Origin: Anadara kagoshimensis
Taxonomy: Eukaryota > Mollusca > Bivalvia > Arcoida > Arcidae
Direction of reading: 5' to 3'
Assembly (NCBI GenBank): GCA_021292105.1
Contig: CM037867.1
Span: 12,734,183-12,798,182 of the forward strand
Length of the DNA stretch: 64,000 nucleotides
In this document: piece by piece, positions 1 through 11,235 of the stretch
Layout of the letters: every line of letters starts with the position of its first letter
Numbering within the stretch: the first letter of the stretch is position 1
Made by a program: the position numbers and the translations under genes
The notes under the pieces: model-generated
The model's input: only the letters and a program-made list of their open reading frames with translations
Databases searched by the model: none
What the model was told of the DNA's origin: nothing

Positions 1-66
1 TAAGTTTTAAAGTTTTTACTTTGCTTCTGGATTGTGATTCGAACATGGATTGGTATGTTTGTTTTT
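1..66 (-). mobile_element. Helitron-like element, 5'-terminal fragment
   Basis: Carries the 5'-terminal module of the Helitron-like family described at 1783-2043, in reverse orientation. On the reverse strand it starts TCAAAAACAAACAT. It is cut by the window start, so its full length is unknown. Confidence 0.55.
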
Positions 67-302
67 GATATTATATAATTATTCAATTTTCAATTTATTA
101 TTCGACCGGTAAAGTGTTCAATAGTCTCGTCGTTTTTAAAAAGATTGCTATTCACATACAAAAGACACGTAGAGACCACTTTAGCAGCCACAGAACAACA
201 TAACTGTTAAGTTTATATTCGTGACGTAATTGTTCAAAAATAAGGTTAAGAAATATCAGTCAGTGGAAGAGCGTGTTATTCAACGGATACTACATCAGTC
301 GA

Positions 303-1769
303 ATATAGCTGGTTTATTCATGATTGTCCCTTTTTTGAAAATCCAGGTACGAATTTTGTTAAAAAAGAGGGACAATCATGAATTGAACCGAAATAAGGAA
401 CAATAGGACTTCAGTTAAGCTTGGGGTATAGTTTATTCCAGAAAAGAAGGTAAAAGAAGAATTAAAAATATATCTTACATTATCAGCGTTTTATTTTTAA
501 AATTTATTCATAAATTAAACAAAATCACAAATAAATGTGTCTAATTAAATAACTAAATAATATAAAATATAAACCCAAAATAAAAACATTTTGAAAAAAT
601 CAAATAAAACATTTTGAAAAATCAAATAAAACATGCACATATAAATAAATAAATAAATAAATAAATGAAAATCAAAATACATGTAAAAAAAAAATACCGT
701 TACATTGCATTTTTAGAGAAAACGTTTTGAGAAAATGTCTAACAGACACATTTTTTCAATGTTTCTTTTTAAAATTTTAAATAAAGTTTCTACCAATATG
801 GAACTTTAACATATATGAAAAGAGTATTTTACATTTTTGGGGTAAAAAGAAGCTTAAAAAATAGTTTTGAGAGAAAATCTTTGAATAATCTAATAGACAC
901 ATTTTTCAATGTTTCTTCTCAAAATTTTTTAATAAAGCTTCTACAAAGATGGAACTTTATTTTACATATATTATCAGTTTTTTTTAATTTTTTTTTGTTT
1001 TGAAATTTTAGAGGAATAAGTACAACTTTAAAAACAAAAATTATAAAATCTCCTTTAAACCTCTATGAAATTGGCATACATGTTATGTGATGAGTTTGCA
1101 ATAATGCAATATCTGCTTATTATTTAATTCGAAATAGGATAAGCTTGAAATTTCTGATAAAAAAATGCAGATATTTTTTCCACTAATTTAAATTTTTACT
1201 GTATTTAAGTTGTAAATGTAGTCGGAATTTAACATTTATATGGAGTGGAAAGGCTATGTAAGTCTTGGTTGAATTAATGCAGAATTTGAAAAAAGTATTT
1301 TCTTCGAAAAATGTTTACCAGGTGATAAATCTAACTCCATGAATTCCTGTTATTCTTCATGTTCTTATTGGCTGAATTAATGCAAAATTTGAAATAAAAA
1401 AAGTTTACATTTAATTCTGTGGAATTCCTTTTAATCTTTTTTTATTTGTTTTTAGTAAATAAATCAATAACATTTAAGAATGAGAAATAAAATGAAACAG
1501 ACATAGACTAAAATTTCAAATTAAAAGTTATAATAAATGTATACCGTAATTTAATTTTTATTTCATTTGTTCAAGTAAAAAGTAACATTTGAATAAGTTT
1601 TTTTTTAATTCAATAAAATGAAAGTTATAACTTATTCCATTAGGTCCATCAGGTAAAATTGGAATAGACTATAATTGTTTGTTTGAACAGCACATCAAAC
1701 TCAGAAAGGGACAATAATGAATATCTGTTTTTAAGGAAAGGGACAATCATGAACAGACCAATATAGCTA
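303..1769. mobile_element. Candidate non-autonomous element with inverted ends
   Basis: The left end (about 303-335) contains TCATGATTGTCCCTT, and the right end (about 1740-1769) contains its reverse complement next to the same AGCT-rich tip. A second inverted copy of the GTCCC motif lies at 360-385 and another at 1690-1720, so the ends carry subterminal repeats. The interior is very AT-rich with no coding potential. It includes a direct duplication of about 100 bp (715-815 and 860-965, both around ATTTTTCAATGTTTCTT). No target-site duplication was confirmed, so the boundaries are inferred. Confidence 0.4.
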
Positions 1770-1782
1770 TTGCGCCCAAATG

Positions 1783-2043
1783 AAATACCAATAAAAAACA
1801 AATATACTAATCCATGTCTGAAACACAATTCAGAAGCAAAGTAAAAACTTTGGAACTGACAAGTTAGGTTAGCCACGAGAACTTCCACCAGGGAATTGAG
1901 ACCGGGTGCTCCGGAAGGGTAAGCACCTCCTGTTTAGCTAGCTACACCCGCCACGTGTGTAATCAAAATTGTGTGAAGGAACATGCAACTACGGGACGTC
2001 AAATATATCCAGGGCAATCCTGGATACAGAGACATCAAACTGA
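1783..2043 (+). mobile_element. Non-autonomous Helitron-like element, near full length
   Basis: Representative of the commonest dispersed repeat in the window. Read 5' to 3', the family begins TCAAAAACAAACATACC (this copy has lost the TC), has a body of about 200 bp containing a GTTTAGCTAGCTACACCCGC block, and ends with a short hairpin. The hairpin arms here are TATCCAGG (2006-2013) and CCTGGATA (2019-2026). Thirteen bases then lead to a terminal CTGA (2040-2043), followed by T. A 5' TC, a 3' hairpin and CTRR are Helitron hallmarks; no transposase is present. It lies in the apparent intron just upstream of the peptide exon at 2100. Family assignment is inferred from the ends alone. Confidence 0.55.
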
Positions 2044-2099
2044 TTAACCATACTTTTAATATCTTTTAACTAACCTCATTTTGTTTTACTTATTTGCAG

Positions 2100-2434
2100 T
2101 GGTATGGACGTTATTGTATGGGACAGATGGTAACAACAGATGTAGCTGCCCGGATACAACGTGTATGAAGTTAAAATCTTTCAACAAACGTTGTCAGTGT
2201 TGCGTTTTCGTATTTGTTGGGAAGCGTTCGGGTGAACCTACAGTAGATACGGTCGAATATGATGCGGAATCGAACATCTCTCCGTATATCGACGAAGTAC
2301 CTGACAGTTCCCTTTACAATAACGATTATCTGGTGAATATGATTTTTGGAGAAAGAGACAGTTCAGATAATAACCAAAGGTACACTAGTCTATCGGAGCT
2401 GTTCCGGTTGTTACTAAAATCAAGGAGATTATAG
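2100..2434 (+). CDS. Six-cysteine amidated peptide precursor, 3' coding exon (paralogue 1)
   Basis: Open frame of 111 codons ending at TAG 2432-2434. No in-frame ATG lies upstream before a stop at about 2057. A good acceptor (pyrimidine tract then TTGCAG at 2094-2099) points to an exon starting at 2100 after a phase-1 intron; the start codon and most of the signal peptide must be on an unseen upstream exon. The first codons (VVWTLLYGTDG) look like the end of a signal peptide. Six cysteines follow, spaced C-x-C-x4-C-x9-C-x-C-C, then five hydrophobic or aromatic residues and Gly-Lys-Arg, the standard signal for dibasic cleavage and C-terminal amidation. The ~80-residue remainder is acidic and ends in a dibasic RR. 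The peptide is probably a secreted neuropeptide or defence peptide; I do not recognise the family. The cysteine count and the aromatic tail after CC faintly recall trissin, but the spacing differs. It pairs with the paralogue at 13615-14094. Confidence 0.7.
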
Positions 2435-3309
2435 AGTGTAGCATGTCTGGGATACAGATTATCTTTAGAAATGCCGTTTATCAGAATCCATTGTGTATCA
2501 GAGGTTGAGAAATATTTGGTGCTGAAAATTTGAATTAATGCTAAATTAACCATTTAAGTCTGTTGCCATGGTAATTTTCATGTCGATATTGAAGTTATAT
2601 ATCTAAAAAATTCAAACAAGTTTCTAGAAAAAAGTAAAATACATGGATTGTTAATAATAATTTAAAATATATATTAGATCAGAAGACGGGAATTCACAAC
2701 TAAAAAACAACATGATGATTATTTATAACTATTTTGATGTCAATATTAGGGTAAAATTAAAGAACACAAACGGTTTAAATATTTTATGTTTGTCATAGAC
2801 CACAAGACGGAAATTTGCAACTGAAAAACGAGAAAATGGCAAAATATACTTTAATGGTAGCTTAGCATACCAAAGCAATACAACAATAAGATAAACACAT
2901 GTTTAAAACCACTCAAAACAAAGTTCCGAATTTATTCTTAGAATAATATTTTAAGCATGTTTTTCGTTTAACTTCTACTTGTATAATGTCTCTAGGAGTA
3001 GATTTGGTTTCGCCATCAACGAACAGCATTCAGACGTGATCAAAAACATTTGCTCTATGTACTTTCATAGTTATATGGAAATTCTGTGAATTATAAATAT
3101 ATTGTGGTTTCTTGTTATTTCAAGTAATGGTACTTTCTATAAACTAATAAAAAAAATCAAATTGTTTTCGGAACCAATTAAATAAAAGTGTCTTTGTTGA
3201 AGTTATATCCAATGAAAAATTTATTTTTGTGTTTATGTTTTGTGTCTTACTCAATTCTTGTTTGGTTGGTGTTGTTGTGTTGGGTTTGGTTGTGTTGAAC
3301 CAATTGGCG
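2435..3309. other. AT-rich flank, no feature recognised
   Basis: Follows the peptide stop codon. AATAAA-type signals occur near 3145 and 3182, which could serve the 3' end of the peptide transcript, but the distance of 700 bases makes this uncertain. I see no other gene or repeat. Confidence 0.3.
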
Positions 3310-3475
3310 AAAACTTTTACGAATAACAGCGCCTATCTACGCGTAGGTTCGAATCCAACACTGTCGCACCCTAGTGCGAGAAAATCGTTTGTCATTTGCC
3401 AGGGGTTTTTCCGAGTACTCTGGATTCTTCCAACATCTCAGAACTGACCGTCTCGATATAAGTTGAAAAAAATCA
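3310..3475 (+). repeat. SINE-like fragment with tRNA-type B box
   Basis: Contains a perfect RNA polymerase III B box, GGTTCGAATCC, at 3346-3356. A conserved block follows (GCCAGGGGTTTTTCCGAGTA, about 3399-3418), and the ending (CTCGATATAAGT) resembles the 3' end of other SINE copies here. Block resemblance to conserved metazoan SINE core domains is from memory and not verified. Confidence 0.45.
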
Positions 3476-3816
3476 TTTGGGCGAACAACATTATTTCTCT
3501 GTTCCATTAAATAAACACATGTGTTCCCTATATATAAATGTGCTCGTCCATTATGAATATTTAAATTTAAAATCAAAGGGACGGGTCAATGTTGTTTGCT
3601 TATAGTGACGGTTCATTGTTAGACCCGAATAATCATTAACTAATCAATACAGTCGTGATTTTTTCGAAAAAGGTAGTACCAATCAAAAATCTGGTCCTTC
3701 ATTTATTAAAATTCAAATAATAAATTTAAATAATTATTATTGACGGGCAAATTTATGTATAAAGAAAACGAGTACACAAAAGTTAACAAAGAGCTAACAC
3801 ATGCATCGTGTATGTA

Positions 3817-4134
3817 CACTGCCCTCCATAAATTATCACACATGTTTAAAACTAGTCCTATCATAACAAATCCAAAATCGTCACACCATTAGTGTTTTTA
3901 TCTTGAAAAATGTAATTTTCACAAATCTTTATATTTTCCCCCAAAATTCCAGAAAGTGTTAAGAAAATTGATTTTTAATTACATACATTTAGATAATAAA
4001 GTTAAAGTATCACTGTTACATACAGGAAAAACTTCAATATTTCAATTTTTTGAGCAAAATTAATTATAATGATTATTATTTAAACCTATGGCAAATATAC
4101 TGTACAATTCTAAAATTATTTATGGAGGACAGTG
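3817..4134. mobile_element. Mariner-type MITE (copy 1)
   Basis: A 318-bp element flanked by TA on both sides (3815-3816 and 4135-4136). Terminal inverted repeats of about 20 bp begin CACTGCCCTCCATAAAT on the left; the right end is the reverse complement with a few changes. There is no coding capacity. A related 360-bp copy lies at 26416-26775. TA target duplications point to the Tc1/mariner superfamily. Confidence 0.65.
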
Positions 4135-4919
4135 TATTAAACGTGCTTGGTGGCTTCTTCTGTGAATAAAATGTCGAACGCACAGGTAAATGTGTTGACT
4201 ATACATTGCAATCCATGCCATATTTATTTTATCCAACAATGAATTATGTGGATTCGCAAAATGTTTCACTTTTATCATTTGTGTATGTAAATTAAAACAA
4301 TAGTCTATTAATGGACTCGATAATGGACGCTTGGTTAAAACGAAAAAATGACAAAAACCATTTTAATAGCTAGCAAACAATAAAAATTGCTAAAGAAAGG
4401 GAAACAAACTATGATTACAGACAATTTGTGATGTAGTTGTAGGATTGAACCACCCCCTTGATGTTAGCCTAAGTGTTTAGTTGATACATTTTTGAATATT
4501 AAATGAATGCAAACATATTATTTTGAACAAATCTCAATAATTATGAGGAATATCGAAATTTGTGCAATGAAGAAATAATAGGTTATAAACATGAGGGATT
4601 GGATCATGACGTGCTTAATTTAGATATATGATGTTTTTCGTCAATGTTTAAGATATTAGGATTATGAGTACATGTTAACCTGAAAGATGAAAGGATCCGT
4701 TGCATAAAAATTAATCAACTCGTTTAATAAGTTTAATATTACCTAAAATCATGTTTGATCCTAATAGTATATATACCATTGAGATTTGTATAGTTTGGCT
4801 ATTGATATTGGTTTGAACAGTAATATAACATTTGGGCCTTAAGCAATATTAGTATATAACTGATTGTAAAAACAATTATTTATGAAATTTAATACTGGAT
4901 ACAGAACGAATCAAAACCA
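4135..4919. other. AT-rich sequence, nothing recognised
   Basis: No open frame with protein character and no repeat shared with the rest of the window was seen. Confidence 0.3.
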
Positions 4920-6368
4920 ATTTAACATACTAATCCGTGACATAATCACAATTCTAAATAAAAATAAAAACGAACATACCAATCCATGTCCAAATAATAA
5001 TCCGAAATCAAAATAAAAACAAACATACCAATCCAAGTCCAAATCACAACCCGAAATAAAAGTAAAAACAGACATACCGATCCATGTCTAAATCGCAATC
5101 CCTATGCAAAGTAAAACAAACTCACCATTCAATGACCAAATCGCTATCCGAAATCAAAGTAAAAACAAACATACCAATCCATGTCCAAATCACAATCCGA
5201 AATCAAAATAAAAACAATCGTACCGATCTATGTCTAAATCACATTCCCTAAGCAAAGTAAATCAAACATATCATTCAATGACCAAATTGCAATCCGAAAT
5301 CAAAATAAAAAAAAAAACATGCCAATCCATGTCCAAACCGAATTTGAAATCCAAGTAGAAAAAAATACTAGTAAACCAAACGATGTCCAAATCACAATAT
5401 GAAATCAAGTAAGATAAGCATACTAATAAATGTCCAAATGACAATCCTTAAGTAAAATTAAACAAACATACCAATTCATATCCAAATCACAATCTGAAAT
5501 CAAAGTAAAAACATACAAACCAATCCATGTCCAAATCACAATGCCAAAGCAAAGTAAAAACAAACATACCAACACATGTCCAAATCACAATCCCAAATCA
5601 TATTAAAAACAAACATACCAATCCATATCAAAATCACAATCCCAAATCAAAGAAAAAACAAACATACCAATCCGTGTCCAAACCACAATCCCAAATCAAA
5701 GTAAAAACAAACATACCAATCCATGTCCAAATCAAAATCCCAAATCATATTAAAAACAAACATACCAATCCATATCAAAATCACAGTCCCAAAGCAAAGT
5801 AAAAACAACATGCCAATCCATGTCCAAATCACAATCCGGAATGAAATAAAAACAAACATACGTATCGATGTCCAAATCACATTTCCAAAGCATAGTTAAA
5901 ACAAACCTACCAGTCCATGTCAAAAATCATATTCCGAAATCAACGTAAAAACAAACAAACGTATACATGCCCAAATCACAATCCGAAATTAAGTAAAAAC
6001 GAACATACGACGAACAAACATACCAATCCATGTCAAAATCACAATCCAAAATCAAAATAAAAACAAACATACCAATCCATGTCAAAATCACAATCCGAAA
6101 TCGATTAAATATAATCATACGAATCCATGTCAAAATTACAATCCGAAATCAAAGTAAAAACAAACATACGAACCCATGTTCAAATCACAATCCGAAATCA
6201 TAGTAAAAAAAACGAACATACCAATCTATGTCCAAATCACAATCTGAAATCATAGTTGTTCCAACATAAAAGTAAAAAACAAATATACAAATACATGTCC
6301 AAATCATAATCCGAAATCAAAGTAAAAAACAAACATACCAATCCATGTCCAAATCATAATCCGAAATA

Positions 6369-7698
6369 CGAGGGTCGTTCAAAAAGTCTTGTCCCTTCCT
6401 GTAAACCGTAAATAAAACACCGTAATTTATTATATTGTCACTTGTCACGGGTGACTGAGTTCATTCCCAAACACGTGGAACATTTTTAGATTATATATGC
6501 AAAAGAATTAGTTTTTTTCTTGCCATATTTTCATCATAACACTTAATACACTGCTTGAAAATGACGGACATGACAGGTAAAAACATTATTGAAATGAGAA
6601 GCTTCATGAAAGCCTGTGCAAAACTCGTTAAATCGCCCAAACAAACATTCATTGAAATGAAAGATGTTTTTGGTGAGCGAAAGGTCCATCTCACGCTAGA
6701 TACGTAAATTTAAAAATGGTGTTATCGACATTTCTGATAAGGCCCGTTCTGGTGAGGACCAAAAACAGCATGCACCAAAGAAAACATTACAGAAATTCAA
6801 AAACTGGTCAATAGGGATGGAAGGTTGACTGTTAAACAGATAGCTGAAGTCGTTGGTTTATCAATGGGGCCGTACATTTCATTCTCAGAAAAAAACTAGT
6901 CATGAGAAAGATTTGTGCTAGATGGATCCCTCATTTGTTGTCAAAAGAGCAAAAGCTCACAAGGGTCAAAATGGATAAAATCTGCTGAAAATATATGATA
7001 ATTGTAACAGCAGGCGTCTGGCTGATATAGTTACAGGTGACGAAACATGGGTATATTACTTTTAGCCACATAGAAAGATAAATAATAAAATATGGCTAAC
7101 CAGAAAAGGAAAACGACCTGAAATTGCAAGGCGCACTCAACGCACAAATAAAGTTCTTTATGTTATAGTTTTCAATAGTAACGACATAGTTGCCCAAATT
7201 CCCATCCTTAAAGGCCAGGGTATCACGGAAAACATTTATAAAAATAAAATTCTTAAGAAAATGAAAAAAAAAATTATGAAAAGAAAAGACTAAAGTCAGG
7301 AATTCGTGGTATTCGGTTACTCCATGACAATGCTCCTGCTCACAAATTTAAGTTGGTGACTGAATTTTTGTACAAGGAACGTGTTGTTGTTTTACCTCAT
7401 CCACCTTATTCATCTGATCTTTCACCCTGTGACTTTTATCTCTTTCCTAAACTTAAGAAACACCTTTCTGGTCGTCGATACAGATCTCATTCATCGCTAG
7501 GTTCAGCAATTCATCAGTTTCTCAATGGTATATCAAGAAAAGAATATGCAAATGTGTTTAGAAAATGGATCCAGCGTCTTAAAAAGTGTGTAGCCGTTAA
7601 AAGTGATTATTTTGAAGGAATGAAAATAAAATATCATAAATAAAACGTCTTAATTTGTGTTTTTATTATGAAAGACAAGACTTTTTGAACGGACCTCG
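6369..7698 (+). mobile_element. Mariner transposon, degenerate, inserted in the minisatellite
   Basis: A 1330-bp element with ~25-bp inverted ends: CGAGGGTCGTTCAAAAAGTC at 6369 and its reverse complement, with small differences, ending at 7698. It is bounded by TA at 6367-6368 and at 7699-7700. Removing the element and one TA restores a normal minisatellite monomer, so the empty site is visible. It encodes a broken mariner transposase (separate entry). Confidence 0.92.
6561..7643 (+). pseudogene. Mariner transposase pseudogene (DD34D)
   Basis: Remnant of a mariner transposase, the enzyme that cuts and pastes the element at TA sites. It starts at ATG 6561 with a degenerate N-terminal helix-turn-helix region. 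The first catalytic aspartate is in VTGDETWVYYF (7030-7062), the second in LLHDNAPAHK (about 7317-7346) and the third in SSDLSPCDF. Thirty-four residues separate the last two, the mariner DD34D spacing. The frame ends at TAA 7641-7643. It cannot be functional: an in-frame TAG follows the first motif at 7063-7065, where the family usually has Glu, and frameshifts separate the N-terminal, middle and C-terminal parts. The C-terminal 96 codons remain open. Confidence 0.88.
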
Positions 7699-7749
7699 TA
7701 AAAGTAAAAACAAACATACCAATCCATGTCCAAATCACATTCCGAAATA

Positions 7750-8830
7750 AAAGTAAAAAACAAACATACCAATCCATGTCCAAATCATAATCCGAAATCA
7801 AAGTAAACACATCAATCCATGTCCAAATCACATTCCGAATAAAAGCAAAAAAAAAAAAAAAAAAAAACAAACATACCAATCCATGTCCAAATCGTTATCC
7901 AAAAAAGTAAAGAACAAACATACCAATCCATGTCCAAATCACATTCGGAGAAAAAAGTAAAAACACACATACCAATCCATGTCCAAATCACAATCCAAAA
8001 TCAATTAAATTAAAACATAGCAATCTTTGTCCAAATCATAATCCGAAATCAAAGTAAAAAACAACATACCAATCCATGTCTAAATCATAATCCGAAATAA
8101 AAGTAAAAACAATCATACCAATCCATGTCCAAATCACATTCCGAAATAAAAGTAAACAAACAAACATACCAATCCATGTCCAAATCACATTCCGAAATAA
8201 AAGTAAAAAAACATACCAATCCATGTCCAAATCATAATCCGAAATCAAAGTAAACAGACTAATCCATGTCCAAATCACATTCCGAAATAAAAGTAAAAAA
8301 CAAACATACCAATCCATGTCCAAATCATAATCCGAAATCAAAGTAAACACATCAATCCATGTCCAAATCACATTCCGAAATAAAAGCAAAAAAAAAAAAA
8401 ACAAACATACCAATCCATGTCCAAATCGTTATCCAAAAAAGTAAAGAACAAACATACCAATCCATGTCCAAATCACATTCGGAGAAAAAAGTAAAAACAC
8501 ACATACCAATCCATGTCCAAATCACAATCCAAAATCAATTAAATTAAAACATAGCAATCTTTGTCCAAATCATAATCCGAAATCAAAGTAAAAAACAACA
8601 TACCAATCCATGTCTAAATCATAATCCGAAATAAAAGTAAAAACAATCATACCAATCCATGTCCAAATCACATTCCGAAATAAAAGTAAACAAACAAACA
8701 TACCAATCCATGTCCAAATCACATTCCGAAATAAAAGTAAAAAAACATACCAATCCATGTCCAAATCATAATCCGAAATCAAAGTAAACAGACTAATCCA
8801 TGTCCAAATCACATTCCGAAATAAAAGTAA
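7750..8830. repeat. 534-bp higher-order duplication inside the minisatellite
   Basis: About eleven monomers are duplicated as a block: positions near 7755-8290 recur at an offset of 534 bp in 8289-8830, including shared oddities such as a monomer reading GCAATCTTTG (8020 and 8554) and a long A run. Over 80 residues of the chance reverse translations are identical, so the duplication is recent. A further partial copy of the odd monomer lies near 9150. Confidence 0.8.
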
Positions 8831-9275
8831 AAAAATAAACATACCAATCCATGTCCAAATCGTAATCCAAAAAAAGTAAAGAACAAACATACCAATCCAT
8901 GTCCAAATCACATTCCGAGAAAAAAGTAAAAACACACATACCAATCCATGTCCAAATCACATTCCGAAATAAAGTAAAAAAAAAACAACCAAACATACCA
9001 ATCCATGTCCAAATCGTAATCCAAAAAAAAAAATTAAAGAACAAACATACCAATCCATGTCCAAATCACATTCCGAGAAAAAAGTAAAAACACACATACC
9101 AATCCATGTCCAAATCACAATCCAAAATCAAATTAAATTAAAACATAGCAATCTTTGTCCAAATCACAATCCCAAATCAAAGTAAAAACAAACATACCAA
9201 TCCATATCCAAATCAAAATCCGAACTCAAAGTAAAAACTTTTAAACTGACAAATTAAGTTCAACATGTAAACAAT

Positions 9276-9975
9276 AAGCGAATAAGCCAACACTTATCCC
9301 AAGTATCACAACTAGTTGTTTTTAAAGGTAACAGTTTGACTTTTTTAACCCGGGTAATTAAAAGTAAAGTTTCACTATATGAATCAAGTTAATTTTTCTT
9401 TGTTATCATGATTATGGAAGTACGAAAGAATTGGGCATTTTGCACAATTTCGCGAATTATGTTACGTGTGCAATGAATGTCCAATTCTTTCATACTTCAA
9501 TACAAAAAGTAAAGATAACTTTATTTCTTAGAATTCAATTCATAGAATTTGTTTTCGACAACAAATCAACAATTTAAATTAAAATAGTGCCGTGGCAAGT
9601 AACAAATAGCATTGCTATGGCGTAGGAATTCAAATGCCTCTGTGTGTCATCCATAATAAGATGTCACTAAGAGCCAATGCATTCATGCAAACATAACAGA
9701 AAAGTATGACCGATCAGAATGCTTGAAACAAAGAAGGATTAAATTATATTATTATACCTCACATATACATAAACACTTTTCATTGGATGTTTTCCAATCA
9801 CATGACATGTAATAAATGAGATATTTCCCACAGAATCACTGTCAGCGTGTGACAACCTATCACTGCCATGCGATAACCTCTCACAGCTATGTGATAATAC
9901 TATTATCACCCGGTGATAACCCAGTACAAGGGAAATAACTCGTACAACTGGACCGTGTTGTTATGTTTGTAAACA
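9276..9975. other. Non-coding, no gene recognised
   Basis: Mostly unique sequence. Around 9835-9925 there are several short GTGATAAC-type repeats in both orientations, suggesting a worn fold-back element. Nothing else was recognised. Confidence 0.3.
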
Positions 9976-9982
9976 ATAACAA

Positions 9983-10123
9983 TGGCGGCCAGCCGTTTTT
10001 TGTAGTTCGTTGGAAGCGGACTTGAAGTTAATTATGCATGACAAAGATGCAGAAAACACAAAAAGTGGCACCCAAGCTTTAGTGAAAATACTAAAAATGC
10101 ATTTGATGGAAACAGAAAGAGAG
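9983..10123 (+). CDS. Possible exon of a KIAA1958/ZMYM-like gene, or its relic
   Basis: An open stretch of about 47 codons contains DKDAENTKSGTQALVKIL and ends at a possible donor (GAG followed by GTAAAC at 10124). Short exons of the form D-x-D-A-x-N-T-K-x-(S/G)-T followed by a helical segment are common in the N-terminal part of KIAA1958/ZMYM2-like proteins (DUF3504, Crypton-derived), which are numerous in bivalves. There is no ATG in this frame and no neighbouring exon was found, so it may be an isolated gene fragment. The match is from family memory only. Confidence 0.3.
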
Positions 10124-10255
10124 GTAAACCTAGATTCTGCGGAATATAAAGTATGAAGACGAGCGCCAGTAAAGGGTGGTTGAAAGTGTAAACTGGCTGC
10201 ATTTAATTTAAAAGTGACATTTTACATGGTAAGCTTTGTTTCGGTATAATAAAAT

Positions 10256-10381
10256 AATAATTGCCCACTAGCTATGTGGACATCCAGAATTGTTACCCTT
10301 CAAAAGGGTTTTCACCCTCGGGTGACAACCCTTCTGTCAGGTGACAATTCTGGATGTCCACATACCTAGAGGGCAATTATT
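10256..10381. mobile_element. Fold-back MITE
   Basis: A 126-bp palindromic element. Its arms of about 38 bp (10256-10293 and 10344-10381) share AATTGCCC and TGTGGACATCCAGAATTGT as inverted copies with few mismatches. The loop itself has smaller inverted repeats of ACCCTT/GGGTGACAA type. No coding potential. Confidence 0.65.
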
Positions 10382-10725
10382 GTATATTGTAATTATATTC
10401 AACGAAATGCAACTTCTCTAACATGTAGCATGGCTATTGTTGATTTGGTTCGAGTACTTGCAAAAACTTGGTTTCGGTAGCCGTATAGTCTAGTGTAGTA
10501 TCATAGTATATGTCACTGATTGGGATCGAATCCTATTCCTCGGGCAGAAGCTGGTATGGAGTTTTTTTCAGTTAAATTTATCAAAGGTTACTTTTTCCCG
10601 CATATACTCTGATTATATTGATTGTATTTAGTGCATACCAGCTTGTCTGCCCAATATATAGTACAATTATAATATCAGTTTGATTAAACGAGAAGACTTG
10701 GTTATAGGGTGATTTTATTGTAAAG

Positions 10726-10970
10726 TCAGGTTCTGTATCCAAAATTACCCTGAGTATATTTGACGTCTAATAGTTTCGTTAGCTTTCATACAATATATCG
10801 ATTTTACTCTTGTGTGCAGCTAGCTACACAAGAAGTGCTTAACCTTTCCAGAGCACCTGCCCTCACTTCCCTGGTCAATGTTTATGTCTTTAACTCAATT
10901 TGCCAGTTTCAAAGATTTGTTTTGCTTTGGTATTGTGATTTAAACATGAATAGGCATGTTTGTTTCTTGT
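10726..10970 (-). mobile_element. Helitron-like element, near full length
   Basis: Reverse-oriented copy of the family at 1783-2043. It includes the TGTATCC / ATATTTGACGTC end, the CAGCTAGCTACAC block and the CATGTTTGTTT terminus. The terminal hairpin is eroded. The open frame at 10760-11053 lies on this repeat and is not a gene. Confidence 0.55.
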
Positions 10971-11235
10971 TTATATCATGCAGTGGGTCTCACTGGCGAT
11001 ATTTATATCCTATTTCCGTAAAATCTATTGAGAGTAAGTTTGGCGGTTCATAAGACAAAAGTCTCAGGAAATAGTCGTTTCTATATTAGTGAAATACTCT
11101 CTGTTTTGGCGTACAACATTATAACTGCTACATATTGTTTTGTTTTTCCACTACCTTGCCATGGTGCTATGAAAACAAAAACGCTCAGATTTGCATTAAT
11201 ATCATACATGTTCCACAAACCAACATAGCATATAA

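Larger units (their letters stand above)
4920..9275 (+). repeat. Minisatellite of ~48-bp monomers derived from Helitron 5' ends
   Basis: Tandem array of a monomer built from CAAACATACCAATCCATGTC, CAAATCACAATCCGAAAT and CAAAGTAAAAA. It occupies 4920-6368 and 7699-9240, split by a mariner insertion. By length this is about 60 monomers. The monomer equals the first ~48 bases of the Helitron-like family at 1783-2043. After the last monomer (about 9230-9275) the sequence continues into the next part of the Helitron body (AAACTGACAAATTAAGTT), so the array sits at the 5' end of a truncated Helitron. The short open frames with repeated WTWIG and DLDMDWYV in this region are translations of the repeat, not genes. 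Confidence 0.85.

Noticed and set aside
5527..9087. Many open frames with repeated WTWIGMF, DLDMDWYV or SKSHSE peptides
   Set aside because: They are six-frame translations of the ~48-bp minisatellite; the same DNA is open on both strands because the monomer lacks stops.
4920..9240. CRISPR-like regular repeats
   Set aside because: Repeats are contiguous with no unique spacers, and the genome is eukaryotic.
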